Program-made: the position numbers and the translations under genes
Notes under the pieces: generated by a model
What the model was told of the DNA's origin: nothing
Seen by the model: only the letters and a program-made list of their open reading frames with translations
The model's database searches: none
Part shown: one piece after another, positions 39,660 to 51,522 of the stretch
Position numbering within the stretch: position 1 is the first letter of the stretch
Layout: each line of letters starts with the position of its first letter
Source of the DNA: Macrotrachela quadricornifera
Taxonomy: Eukaryota; Rotifera; Eurotatoria; Philodinida; Philodinidae
Assembly: GCA_022393335.1 (NCBI GenBank)
Contig: JAJEKB010001138.1
Coordinates: 230,809-294,808 of the forward strand
Direction: 5' to 3'
DNA length: 64,000 bases

Positions 39660-40437
39660 AAATACCCTACAAGGATATGATTTTCCAGAATATCTAAACA
39701 GAGATATACAATTATATATATATTACTACTTTTACTGTACTACAGTATTAATATATTCAATATCCTGACTAAATATATTTTGATCCAACTGAAATATATA
39801 ATAGCAATCAGACTCTAAACAAGGATTAAGATTCCTGATTTTGAAGATAAATCAATGTTTCTTATCGAAGATATGACTTTATTTGACGTATCCATTGTTT
39901 GTTAAAAACTAAAGTATGCTCTTGCTCGAAGATGCAAGCATTAATTCATCTAATATTTAAAGGATATATACATTTCATAATCAATATAAGTATGGAAATG
40001 TCAGCTCATACGTTTGTATTGTAGTTAATAAGAATTAGAAGAATAAATTTGCATACTTTTCGTTATATGATTTATTTAACGTAATACAGTTAGGAAACTA
40101 TATTACTTCATGCTTTCAATAAAGTCAATTATATCGAAAATAGGAGACAAATCAATATTTATATCTCTAGCAAGAGTATAAGTTGTTTTTTCAACAAACA
40201 ATATATGTGAAATAATTTCATATCTTCGATAAGAAAACATTGGTTTATCTTCAAAATCTGGAATCTTAATCCCTACTTAGTGCCTTGACTGCTGAGATAA
40301 ATCTCAATTGGATTAAAGCATGTTAAGTAAATATATTAAAAATATACTAATATAGTAGTACAGCAAAACTAGTAACAGTAATAATTGTATATTTCTGCTT
40401 AGATGTTCTGAAAAACCGAATCTTTGTAGAGTACTTT
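39660..40437. repeat. Large imperfect inverted repeat (arms about 280 bp, spacer about 200 bp)
   Basis: The left arm (about 39660-39940) and the right arm (about 40145-40437) are reverse complements at roughly 75-80% by eye. Outer ends: CTACAAGGATATGATTTTCC on the left against CTACAAAGATTCGGTTTTTC on the reversed right; both continue into AGATATACAATTAT/AAATATACAATTAT. The middle parts share GGATTAAGATTCC and GATTTTGAAGATAAA. The inner ends share CTTATCGAAGATATGA and ATTGTTTGTT. It lies between the Kv 5' end and the Ly6-like gene. The structure could be a MITE, a foldback element or a long hairpin transcript. No coding content. Confidence 0.65.
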
Positions 40438-41551
40438 ATAGTCTATTATCTAAGCATACATTCAATCAAAAAAAAGATTTAATAGTTGGGAATATTTCCT
40501 CGTCAGTTGAATAGCTTACGTATTAAACAAGAATGATAAAAAGAAAAAACTTTTATTATTGATTATGATGATTGTGACGAATAATTTTTTTTATATGATC
40601 ATGTAGATGAATATAACTGAAAAGAATCCTATTCGAATTTATGACTCTAATAAATGTCGTTAAACAGAATATAAAGTATTACTGTGACATTGATAATATA
40701 TTCTTTTTTCTTTTATTTGGTTTCCTGCTGTGATCTTTTACAACACTTATATAAAACAGTTTTAGTAAAATTTTATTTTTGAATTTTGTTTTATATATGA
40801 TTGAATACAACTCGTCTAGTGATATAAATATATGTCATTTGAAATAAAAGCTTTTCCATTCTTATATTGATTATTGATTTTATTTGTTCCAATTAATTTA
40901 TTAAAAGAAATAAATACGATCAAATTGAATGACGAATTAGTTTCGCAAAAGATCATTCTAAATCCAAGTAAAACAGACGCAGTATGGAACCTAAATTTTT
41001 CACTTATATAATGTTATCTATTGTATAATGTTTTACCAATGAGCACATCATTAAATCATCCTTTCAATCGATTAAATTATATTATTTTGAGTTTAATTAG
41101 CTTATTCTACTACATTTTATGTAATATTTAAATACCTCACATTACTTCTTAAATGTCTAAGATTTAATGAGTTGAACGATATATTTATGAAAATAGTGCT
41201 GCAAAAAATGAAATTTATCTAATAGAATTTTCTAGAATACAATATTTTAGAAGTTCTTAATACAAAAACTTATATATGTGACTGAACGAGTTATATTGAA
41301 CTATATTTAAAAATATAAATAAAATTCAATTGAAAAATTTATTTAAAAAAAACTTATGATAAATCGACCCAGAGTTATTGTTCTAGTTAAAAAAAAGCAC
41401 TTTCGATTTAATTTTCTCTCTGATTCATCATGAAATTTTCTTATCAAATTCAACACGCTTTAATTGTTCTTATCATTTGTTATCATTGTTAAAAACCTAT
41501 CTATATATTATTATCTTCATTTTCTTACACGTTTTAACATATATATCGAGA
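40438..41551. other. Intergenic, nothing recognised
   Basis: AT-rich stretch between the inverted repeat and the Ly6-like gene; no gene or clear regulatory element seen. Confidence 0.4.
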
Positions 41552-42454
41552 ATGTTTGGTAGTGTTTTTTCAAATTTTTGCTTATTTTTATTTATTTTCA
41601 TACTTTCTATTCAATCAATATTAACACTTCTGTGTTATGAATGTGATAATTGTATTGATATAACATCATGCACATGTAATAATTTAAGTAATACTGATAC
41701 AACAAAATCATATTGTGCTCTTGAACGAGAGAATATACCTGATGGTGGAGTTAATGTTTATATAAGACATTATTCAAGAAATATTACATCATATTATATA
41801 TATGATCCATATTTTATATCAGTAACAGAAACAATTTTCTATGATAAAAAAACTGAAAGATGGTTAACAGAATCAAATAAAGTAACTTATGCGTGTCAAA
41901 CAGATAGATGCAATCGAGCTGATTTATTAAAACAATTACCTTCAAATGGTTTTTCATTAATGTTATCTAGTGATTGGCTTAATGAAAATCTACAACATCA
42001 AGCAAATAAAAATACGACATTATGTCGTGAATGTCCAGCGGAGCGTATATGTGGTGACGCAACATCACCTATTGATCTAAGTAAATGTGATGTACACGAA
42101 TGTCAAGGTACATGTACGATGGAGGAAGATTTTAACGAAGCTGAAACGACTAAATATTGTTATCAATCATTTTGTACAGATAGTACAGGTATTGGACCAG
42201 ATGGAGCGTTATCGCAAGTTGAAATTACAGCTATTTACTACATAAATACACAACGATTTGATATTGTTCAAATTAGTGTTATGTGTAACGGAAATGATTG
42301 TAGCCGTTTAATGATATTTCAAGATATTAAAGAAAAATTACAGAAAGATCTTAATGGTATTAAACCATTTTTACCAACAAACGATGTTAGTTCAATCTAT
42401 TCAACATCATTTTTATTTTTAATTTTAATATTATTACAGGGTTTAATTTTTTAA
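41552..42454 (+). CDS. Ly6/uPAR-like GPI-anchored cysteine-rich surface protein
   Basis: Single exon, 300 aa from Met 41552. This start was chosen because it begins a clean signal peptide (MFGSVFSNFCLFLFIFILSI); an in-frame Met at 41477 would only add a second hydrophobic stretch. The ectodomain has two Cys-rich modules. Module 1 runs from LCYECDNCIDITSCTC to YACQTDRCN, ending in the CxxDxCN signature of three-finger LU domains. Module 2 runs from LCRECPAERICG through KCDVHECQGTC and KYCYQSFC to VMCNGNDC. The C-terminal TSFLFLILILLQGLIF ends the protein and suits a GPI-anchor signal. The spacing of cysteines in module 2 is not standard. Ligand and role are unknown. Confidence 0.75.
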   Translation: MFGSVFSNFCLFLFIFILSIQSILTLLCYECDNCIDITSCTCNNLSNTDTTKSYCALERENIPDGGVNVYIRHYSRNITSYYIYDPYFISVTETIFYDKKTERWLTESNKVTYACQTDRCNRADLLKQLPSNGFSLMLSSDWLNENLQHQANKNTTLCRECPAERICGDATSPIDLSKCDVHECQGTCTMEEDFNEAETTKYCYQSFCTDSTGIGPDGALSQVEITAIYYINTQRFDIVQISVMCNGNDCSRLMIFQDIKEKLQKDLNGIKPFLPTNDVSSIYSTSFLFLILILLQGLIF

Positions 42455-43979
42455 TGAAAAAAAACAGAAAACTTTAAAAAAAATGAAACATTCACTTACT
42501 TATTTTTGTTTTGTCAATCTGTATGTTTGTCAAAAAGAAAATAAAAAAAAAATTCTGCACAGTATGTAGACTTTTTCATTTTGTCTTCTTTGCATTCGAG
42601 TATCAGAAAAGAAAACAAATTTATATGGACACGAAAATATACCTTCGTTTTTAATAACCGATCAAATGCTATTTGTACTTTAAAGTTATTATAAACATTA
42701 AAAATACCTGTTTTGATCCTATCAAACAAGGACATTTTATATTTGTTAATAAATCATGATGCACCTCGCAATTAAAAAAACTACAGGAAAAAAAAATCGA
42801 GTCGCTATCTTCAATTCAGATTATTTATATAACTGTTCATTAATCAACAGTATTCAATACGAATTTTTTCTACCTAACAGTACGCAATTTTTGCTTGTAT
42901 ATATAATAAAAATTTAGAAAAACCCTTTTATATTATATTTGCTGTTGCCAATATATATGCCTTCATAAAATATTACAATTATTTGAATTATGAATCATGT
43001 TACTTGAGGTACTCATACTGGTATATTCATGCAACTATTCAGATGAAAATATAAAATATAAAATATTTTTATTTTTATCTTTACAAGCACATGCACTTAA
43101 ATTTAGAACTAATTATTTGTTTACATTTGAAGACATACACTTTCATCATAATATATGTCTTCTGACAGAAACTAATTATATTGCTAAATAATAAACTTAA
43201 ACATGTATAAAGTAAGTAGCATAGTCACATGGTATGATGTATATGGATGCCATTAAATGGAACATCCATTTTATATAGTCAATTTGCGTTGTATGAAATC
43301 ATATTTTTATTTGGCATGATAAAAAGAATTAATTGTATTTAGAAAAATTTTTTTTTACTTTAAAATATGTTATGTAAAATGACAAACTTTTACCAAATTG
43401 TCAAAAAACAAATGCTTTTGTATCAAATATATAGAAATTTTTCTCAATTTCGATCTTAAAAATTTAGACTTGATAATATCTCCTTATGCCATTAAAATCA
43501 CCTAAAATTCGGCAATTTTTGCCAATTTTTTTATAGGAAATCACGATTATTAAATAGAAATTATAACGGTTCGTTCTAGTTCTAATATTTGAGTGTAAGA
43601 CTATAGCCATGTTCCGACGTCCGTCATTGATTATCATAAATAATATAAACTTTTTTTCGATTGAATTTCCTTTCTATTCATGTTGATAACAAGATCAATC
43701 TAAATAAAAGAAGATGAATTATTTTATTTAAAATATTTTACTGACCATACTAATTATTGATATCAGTATCGATCTAAATAATAGAAAAAGCATTTATTTT
43801 TATTAATTAATACTTACTAATGAAGTTTATTGAGAAATCATTAATTGCTTGCAATAAGTCGATGAAAATTTTTGATATTAGAAAAAATAACGGAACAATC
43901 ATCAGTAATCATCAAAAGTAACATGAGTTTTATGACAATTTGATGAGTTGAATTGTAGTAAACTGACAAGAAAACATAC
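42455..43979. other. Intergenic, nothing recognised
   Basis: AT-rich 3' flank and spacer. The small frame at 42997-43191 (+) lacks homology or splice support. No element identified. Confidence 0.4.
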
Positions 43980-44880
43980 GGTTACGGCAAAAATGGTTCA
44001 TATGATTTTCTTTTTATTCAAAGATACGCAAAATATAGGATTTGATGAATAACAAAAGAATCACTGTGTCATCAAGTATTTACATTATAAGAATCAACGT
44101 TATTAATTAATTCTATATCGAATAAAAGATTAATCTTTGAAAATCATGCATGTTCTAGCAGAAAAAATTATTTGTACGATTTCAATAATGCTGACCGTCA
44201 TTTTTCATCATTCATGATTTCTAAAAAATAGTTAATTATAGAGTCATTAGAGACAGAAAAGAACGAATGATATAAGCTTATCACTGTCTTCATTATTTAA
44301 TTAAACTAAATACACAAAATGAGTTATTCAAAAGTAACGAATCAGTATTGTGAGACATTTTTATGAGGATATACCTAACTGGAATTTTCTTGAATATGCG
44401 TCGTAACGAGATCAATATACCTTTTCTATTTTTTCATTTGATAGCTATAATATTTCCGAAAAAAGAACATATATTAAGGTAAACATATGCTAGCGAACAA
44501 TCGAAATTGCTTAACATAATAAAGAAATGTTCAATAATCAATAGAATGAATTTTGAAAAAGAACTAAATGACAAAGAACATGTTTGAATGATGTTAATAA
44601 AAGTTAAGAACTATAGTAGAATATAATGAAAAATATTTTTATCATTGGAATCGTACGAAAAATTTTGTCAGTAAAACATGCATGATTTTTAAAAATTAAT
44701 CTCTTATTCGATAAAGGATCAGTCAATAACGTTTATTTTTATAAGATAAATGCGTGACAACATGATGATTGTTTGGATATTCATCAAATCTTACAAATGG
44801 TTATATATTAACTATCTTTGATCGAAGACATAATCGTATAAATAATTTTTGTTACAACTAAACCTTAGTACCTTATTTTA
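43980..44880. repeat. Large imperfect inverted repeat (arms about 290 bp, spacer about 330 bp)
   Basis: The left arm (about 43980-44265) pairs with the right arm (about 44595-44880). Left TATCGAATAAAAGATTAATC is matched by reversed right TATCGAATAAGAGATTAATT. Both arms then share AAATCATGCATGTT, TACGATTTCAATAAT/TACGATTCCAATGAT and, outward, GATTTGATGAAT, AACGTTATT and CAAAGATA. Identity by eye is about 70-75%, with small gaps. The arm sequence is unrelated to the inverted repeat at 39660-40437. No coding content recognised. Confidence 0.6.
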
Positions 44881-45270
44881 TCTAATTTTGTTGGCGGTTC
44901 TACTCTCACAATAATTGTGATTGCATTGACTGTTTAGATTTCATTTTAAGATGTTTCCGAAGGTCATAATTTTGTCTTTTCCCTGAAATAGTCTTGATTG
45001 CCTGTGTATCTATATTACTTCTTCTAGCACATTTAATCATTTTACTACATGTTTCGCAGTAATTTATTTCTTAAAAATTCTGAACAACTTACGAACGATA
45101 TATTGTAGTCATAAAAGCAAGATTTAAAGTATAGTGGACATAAAAATACTTCTTTTCTTTAATTTATACTTAAACCTTTTCTTAATTACAGTAAAACATG
45201 TCAATAAAACGAAATAGAATCAAGTGACACTAAAAAAGTTATAAAGAGATTGACTTTACATCTGTTCACG
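44881..45270. other. 3' flank of the RING gene
   Basis: Short intergenic stretch downstream of the RING protein gene (-). No feature recognised. Confidence 0.4.
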
Positions 45271-47068
45271 TTAAATGGCGAATCGTGAGAACAGTCTTTG
45301 TACCATTAGTCTAACAACAATATCTCTATTTAGTAAAAAGGCTGGCTCAACTGGATGTCGACACAATGGACAAGTATTTTTTGTTCTTAATAAATGAAGC
45401 ATGCATTCATAATGGAATGTATGTCGACCTGAACATGGCCAGCGAGCATATATTTCACCAGTTTGAAACATTTCCAAGCAAATACTACATGATGATGCAA
45501 GAAGTTCGGTTTGATCAGGCTTAACTTTACGATGTTTAGCCGAACGAAAGTTTGCTATGTATCTAGGTGATGCTGATACGATTCCTTCCCACATTCGTTC
45601 GAGATCATTACCAAAATTTACTTGTTGCCGCCATTCTTCATCGCGAATAAGAGCATCTAACCTACGTGCTTCCAACTCTTTTTGTTCTTGAATGCGAGCT
45701 TGTTCACGAGCGAGTAGTTGTTCTTGAGCATAACTAGAAATATTTCAAATTCATGATGGTTTCCGGCAAATGCATAGTTTTATTAACTTACCATTGTCGA
45801 TACTGTTCACTGATGGACATTAATCGGTTGTGAAGCCATTCAGCCTCGTTATCACCCATTCGCCGGGTCGTAGTCGGGAATGGGATCCATATTTGTACAT
45901 TTTTATTATTAATAAGAAAACCATCATTGGCCACCTTCGTGATAGATAAAACGGGAATGCCGATGAACGGTTGCTGAGAATAGAACTGCCTGAGTATTCG
46001 TGAATTATGTTCATTTAAATCAATATTGAACATGATTAAGTATTGTTCTCGAATGAGAAAGATTCGTTGATTATAATTATTTTCCTCAGCTGCTCCTAAC
46101 AAAAGATCATTCAATATTTTAAGAGATTCAATACCTAATTCTTTTAAATTCGATTGAATATTCGGCGAAATGACGAGCTGAGGCTGACGGATACGATACA
46201 CGAAATAAATAACTAAATAGAAAAGAGATTTCAAACAGAGCCAAACAAGCACGATACCACCGAAAACAAATGCCACATAAGGATAATAAGAATAAGAAGC
46301 ATCGAACGCCACATCAAATTGCCGAAATTCGTAAGCAAATGTGGATTCTGGCAAATAGACAAGTTCACCTTTAGGCCGATAAATATATCCAATTAAAATG
46401 CCACAAGACGGAGCGATGACTCTATTAAAAAAGGTTGCATTTTCTTTATAGTGCTCTTCGATCACTCGTATGTACATTGACTTTTCTATCCATGTACCAT
46501 ATTCGGTTGGCGCTACTCGCAGATGCCGCACGATACAACGTAGTGTGCGAATTGTCATAGATCGAAAGCGATATGGATGACGAACATGGTTATGACTTTG
46601 TGCAGTAGCCGGAAGTTTGACGAAGAGTCGATTGGGACGAATACTATCGGTAATGGTAGGCTCTTTAATTCGATGTAACGAAGCCACGATATTCTTTCGC
46701 GTGTATTCATCGTCAAAAATGCGTAATAAATGGACTTTACCACGTTCTACATAATTCTCGCCAATCTCGATTTGGAGATACTCTTTATGCAGCGAAAGCC
46801 AACGATTTTGAACTGACGAAATATTCTGATTGTAGATTTGGAGATGTGTAACGAATTGATCACGATTTAAATGGAATGGACCAACTAATGCGTTGTAGAT
46901 TTGGATGTGAAACTGCAGCAAAAAGGTTCCTAGAGCGCATAGAAGTAAATAAATAAATGTGTGTTTGAAATGTTGAATTCGTTCCGTTTGATCTTCGCCA
47001 TGATGTTGTATATGAATACGTTCAAAGAGTTCTATGAGAGGATATGATTTAATTTGGGTTTTTTCCAT
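45271..47068 (-). CDS. Membrane-anchored RING-type E3 ubiquitin ligase candidate, 579 aa
   Basis: Two exons, 47068-45792 and 45733-45271, with a 58-nt GT-AG intron, keep a single frame of 580 codons. A hydrophobic segment lies near residues 30-55 (FIYLLLCALGTFLLQFHIQI), and a second, stronger one lies near residue 265 (VAFVFGGIVLVWLCLKSLFY). Between them is a large, probably luminal or extracellular domain of about 200 residues with no known fold. After the second TM comes a cytosolic region, then a Glu/Arg/Gln-rich helical stretch encoded by exon 2 (QEQLLAREQARIQEQKELEA). A C-terminal RING finger follows: CSICLE, then RWPCSGRHTFHYECML, then TCPLCRHP, a RING-H2-like set of eight ligands. It would transfer ubiquitin from an E2 to membrane-associated substrates. 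Codons are clearly less A/T-biased than in most neighbours. No named orthologue recognised. Confidence 0.8.
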
Positions 47069-49719
47069 GTGTTCTGGCTGACATCGAGTTTAGTGAAAAA
47101 TCAAGAAAAATACAAAGAGAATCTTCTCGTGTTTGACGACAGTAGGTAAAATGTGCTTTTGTTCTTGCAAAATAATTTGAAATTATTGCTGTGAGTCATG
47201 GATACTGACATCATATACTCGCATACTCAAGGTAACATTGTAAATGCGTGCAACAGAAAAGAATGAATCAGGATGTAAATTGTGCGATGCTTAAGTGATA
47301 AGGAGAAAGTTGGAAAAAACCAACCAAAAAGGTAAACATACATGAAGTAAAATGAGGCGATTTCAATAGTAGGAAGAAGGATGGTTAGTGTACAATGTAA
47401 AAAAGTAGTTGAATAATAAACCACTAAAGAGTTTATAGTATTCATAAGCCCTTCATAAGAATCTGTAATTGAATCGATGGTTTATGAAAGGGTGTACACA
47501 AACGATTACGAATCCCATCAACGCATACAATAGCGTTAAAGGCAATCATTGACATCACCGTTTATAAAAGATTAATTTATTAGATACTTAAAATTCCAGT
47601 TTGGTTAACAACCCTATGACAACCAACCATTGCTCAAGTGTAAAAATACGACTAAACTGGATCGGCGCATTCTATCTCTTTCATAAGATACCAAACAGCT
47701 ATGATAGAAACTAAATGAAGAAAATGAAAAATAAACTAAACTAATTTATTCAATTTCTTTTACGAAGCAGTTAAAAATTATCGGAATACTCAAGAGAAGA
47801 CGATGAAAATGAAATTGAATAAAATAATTCGGTTTCTATCATAAGATGTTGGATGATTATTGAGATAATTAAATAAACAAAAAAAAAAGAAACTAAATTA
47901 TCTTATTCTGTTACTTGTAAGATGCTGAAAAAGTATCAGGATGATTACACTACACAAAAATCATAAAATAATTATTTAAAGTGCAACGATTAATTATTTT
48001 GCAGTTTTTCCTGCAAAGATAAACTTGATTGTTGATATTATATGGAATCTGTTCCACTCATTATTTGTTGAAGATTGTAGATTGTCTTTGAGTTGAGAAT
48101 GAGTGTGTGAACAAACACGAATAACTTGCTAAGAAGCATAATTAATTTTAAGCTACGTCATTGTTAGCTCAGCATTTCAAAATTTATTTTGAAAAGAGAA
48201 ACTGGAATTAATCAAAAGTATCGATGGAATTTTTTAGAATTTTATTCATAGCTTTGATTGGCTCGAATCAATATCTTTTGTTTTGCAAAGCGTATATATT
48301 TTTACAGATTTCGTATTCGGACAGGACACTTTATTATGTTGTCGATCAATAAGTAAGCAAGAGATATACAACAAATGGAGTATCTTATGGTCAATTCATT
48401 CGTTCACGAGATTAGATTCGGATGAACATCGAACTTTCGATTCTCAATTATTGCTTGAATATTGCACAAAATAAAGATTCGCCTTTGCTTGATGTCTTGC
48501 TACTCCTATCAGACAGTTGATTTCAATTTGATCATTGCTCATACATAGAATGCATGTTAGCATTGCCTAAGAAACACTATAAGACGGTAAACTTGACTCG
48601 TTACCCAAAAATTATACATATCGTATGAAATTAATTCAAAACTTCGAGATTTGTCGCCTTTAAAATCGATTAAATATCTTCTCCTAATCATATGTCTTAC
48701 TATCAAAAAGATTAAGAATTCCTGTATTTCAACTTGGCCAAATAGTATCATCTTTCTTTCATTGTAAATAATACATATTTTTGTAATTGCACTATGCGTA
48801 ATTTATTTGGTTGACAGTCTGTTTTAATTAATTACAATTGAATAACTATATCCTTTTGAATTGTATATTATTGCATTCCTTATACAATTTATTTAAATTA
48901 CCCTTCTTTCTTTGCTCTGATATCTCTGCAACAAGTGAAAATAATTAACAATAAAAAGAAAAAAGAAATCTTTGACACAAAAGAAACAATATGATACCAG
49001 CTGTTATTGTGCTATCTGCAATACTCCAAGCTGTTGTTTCTCTCTTTCTTTCTTTCTTTCAGCTTGATATGCACAAAACCAAGTTGCTGACAGCAACATG
49101 TTCTTGTTACTTATCTTTGACTATATATCGTATTGCACTGAGTTTCTCTATACATGGCATATCATCAAGTTACTTATAAGAAAAAATTTGATAAAACATC
49201 TTTTTCCGATAAAGTTTTCAACATGCTTGCGAAAAATCAATATCTATTAATCAACTTTGACTATGATTTATATAAAATAAACAAAACTTGTGATACATAA
49301 ATTTCGGAATGTTCTATCACTGTGATATAGCTTAATATGATATTATGACTCTGTAAATACATCTTAGAGAAATTCGCTTAGTTTTCATGTCTTATTATTT
49401 ATGACAAACAAACTAGTTTATTAGATGCTTCCAATAAGAATCAATATTAAGATAAGTTACGTCTTATTTTCATTTCCATAAAAAAGTTATACTTTAAGAC
49501 AAATGAGTTATTAAAAGTATGAAAACTTTCGATGCTTGCAGATACCAATGTGTATTATTAAGAAGCGTCTGTTGACATAGAAACAATATCTTGCTGCTTT
49601 ACTATAAAAAAATTAAATCGAATTTTAGTAGCTGTTTTTGTACAACAGTAAACGCAATTCTCAATCAAATTCATAGCCTATAACTACAAAGTTGTGATAA
49701 TCAGCTATTATATCACTCA
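47069..49719. other. Gene-poor intergenic DNA
   Basis: 2.6 kb without a credible gene. Contains a hairpin-forming stretch at 47700-47845 and a pyrimidine tract near 49035-49063. The frames at 47227-47445 (-), 48283-48474 (+) and 48991-49179 (+) have no recognisable content. Confidence 0.4.
47700..47845. repeat. Short foldback (inverted repeat with asymmetric insert)
   Basis: ATGATAGAAAC at 47702-47712 pairs with GTTTCTATCAT at 47831-47841, and TTTATTCAATTTC at about 47744 pairs with GAAATTGAATAAA at about 47809. The two paired blocks are collinear, but the 5' side has about 28 extra bases between them. It would form a hairpin of roughly 140 nt with a bulge. MITE or RNA hairpin origin cannot be told. 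Confidence 0.45.
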
Positions 49720-51320
49720 TTTATTCGTATAATGTCTTATTCAGCTTTCCTGCAAATTCAATTAAACACACCCCTAAGAGATATAGAGATAGAGGAGATA
49801 TAAGAAATATTGGAAACATTACAAATGCAGTCTGTATATCTGATACCCCAGCTGGACCGTGTAAAACACGCAGGGCATCTCTCTCATTGAGGATGAGAGC
49901 AGAGCAGGCACGAGTTGTGTCTTTTGCTGAGGGTGAGGGAAGGAAACAGATACATGGCATCACTGCAACTGATTTCGAAAGGGATTGAGATACGCAACGC
50001 ATACCACATTGTAAGATTCTGAAACAAGAGTGTTCTCAACGAGTATCTCTTGAAAGACAAGCGGATAAAGATGCGTATCTGGTATATATCTTCTTTCTCG
50101 AAGGAAAGGATCTAAGACGCATAAGTTGTCTCCTTGCCTGCTTGTTTGCGGATGCACGCGTTACTGATTGCTGGGAGACCAATGCAAAAATAAAGGAGAC
50201 AATTGTTAGAAAAACTTGCCCAAAGATAATCGAGCGTGTGGAATCTATATCGGAAGTTAGGTTTGGAAAATTTTTGTCAGATCATTTTTGTTACTTAGAA
50301 AACCATTTTTCGAAGAAAAATAATTGTTCGTATAAGGTCTGATCAAGGATAGTCGTAGTCTTGGAACTGGAATCTGTGGTCAGTTTTTCGGATTTTTTTT
50401 GTCATTCAATTTATTTACACACTGGGCTAGTTTTCGAGAAAAAAGATTTCGCCTATAAAGTTTGATCAAAGGTAATCGGGATGAATGAAACTGAGTCTAA
50501 GTTTGGATTTTTTTATCTATATAAATGGATAGCTTGTTGGTTGTTTGAAAAGAGGATTTCTACCAGAAAGAATTGGACGAATCTTCAGATGAGCACTACT
50601 TTTGTTAGTTAACATAGCAGCACAATAGAAGTATGCGGTAGTGAGCATGTGCGCCATCTCAGTTACAGAGTCTGAATGTTTGGAACTCATGTAATTAATT
50701 ATGAACCATTTTGGCAAACTCTCGTCCTATAGATATAAAAGATTATCTGAGTATTAGAACCAAATAGTGAAGTGCCGAATAGGTTGTTAGGTCATTAAGA
50801 AATTTAGAAGAAAGTGATATACAACCTAAAGACAAACTGATTTGAATTTAGATTTTTTGATCATCTTTAGCACATAGGGTACCAACGTTGTCGAAATTTC
50901 TTTTCTGGATATTATGTGGTATCAATTTCCTTCTTTAATTTTTCAAGGATGCAAATATGTTTAATGTGAGGTTTGATCGATAAAGCAATAATTTTTGTTT
51001 CAAAAAAAAAAACAATCCAAACGGTTTCAGTGGCGCATGCCTATGTGATTGATTTCTCTACGGCAAGAGTGGACGAATGGAAATATGAATTTGATGTAAT
51101 GATTTTAATGTACTATGTTGTGAATTGCATAGGTTATAGCAGTCGTGCGACACATGATATCTTATTAGGTCATTTTCAAAATCTAATAAAACAGATTCCT
51201 TAAAGATATCGATATATAGGATATACGTGAGATGTAAGAGATATATCTCCTATATCACTATATCTCTTAGGCGTGTGTTTAATTGGATTTCTAGGAAAGC
51301 TAAATAGAACATCTAATTCA
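49720..51320. mobile_element. 1.6-kb element with terminal inverted repeats (putative non-autonomous transposon)
   Basis: The left end (about 49735-49812) and the right end (about 51225-51308) are reverse complements. They share AGCTTTCCTG/CTAGGAAAGCT, AATTAAACACAC against GTGTGTTTAATT, CTAAGAGATATAG against CTATATCTCTTAG and GGAGATATA against TATATCTCC. The interior (49850-51200) is less A/T-biased than the flanks. It has short frames but no transposase motif that I recognise. It also contains two related stretches near 50310-50410 and 50430-50520 (TTTTCGA..., GATCAAGGATAGTCG / GATCAAAGGTAATCG, then GGATTTTTTT), an old tandem duplication. No target-site duplication was identified, so the limits are approximate. 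Confidence 0.6.
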
Positions 51321-51522
51321 TTTATTATATAGTTCTTAGAAGACAAATAGAAAAAAACAATAAACAAAACAGGGTTGATTGTATGCCTAATAATAATACA
51401 AAACAAAACAGGATGTTATGATGACATGTCTTTTTTTGTTCTTTTCGTACTTCTTTCTCTAATCATACATATTATACATGATCAAATAACAATAATTCAT
51501 ACAGATTGTGCAGAAATATAAT

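Noticed and set aside
49721..50157. Two overlapping minus-strand frames in a less AT-rich stretch
   Set aside because: They overlap the terminal repeat of the putative element and show no recognisable domain.
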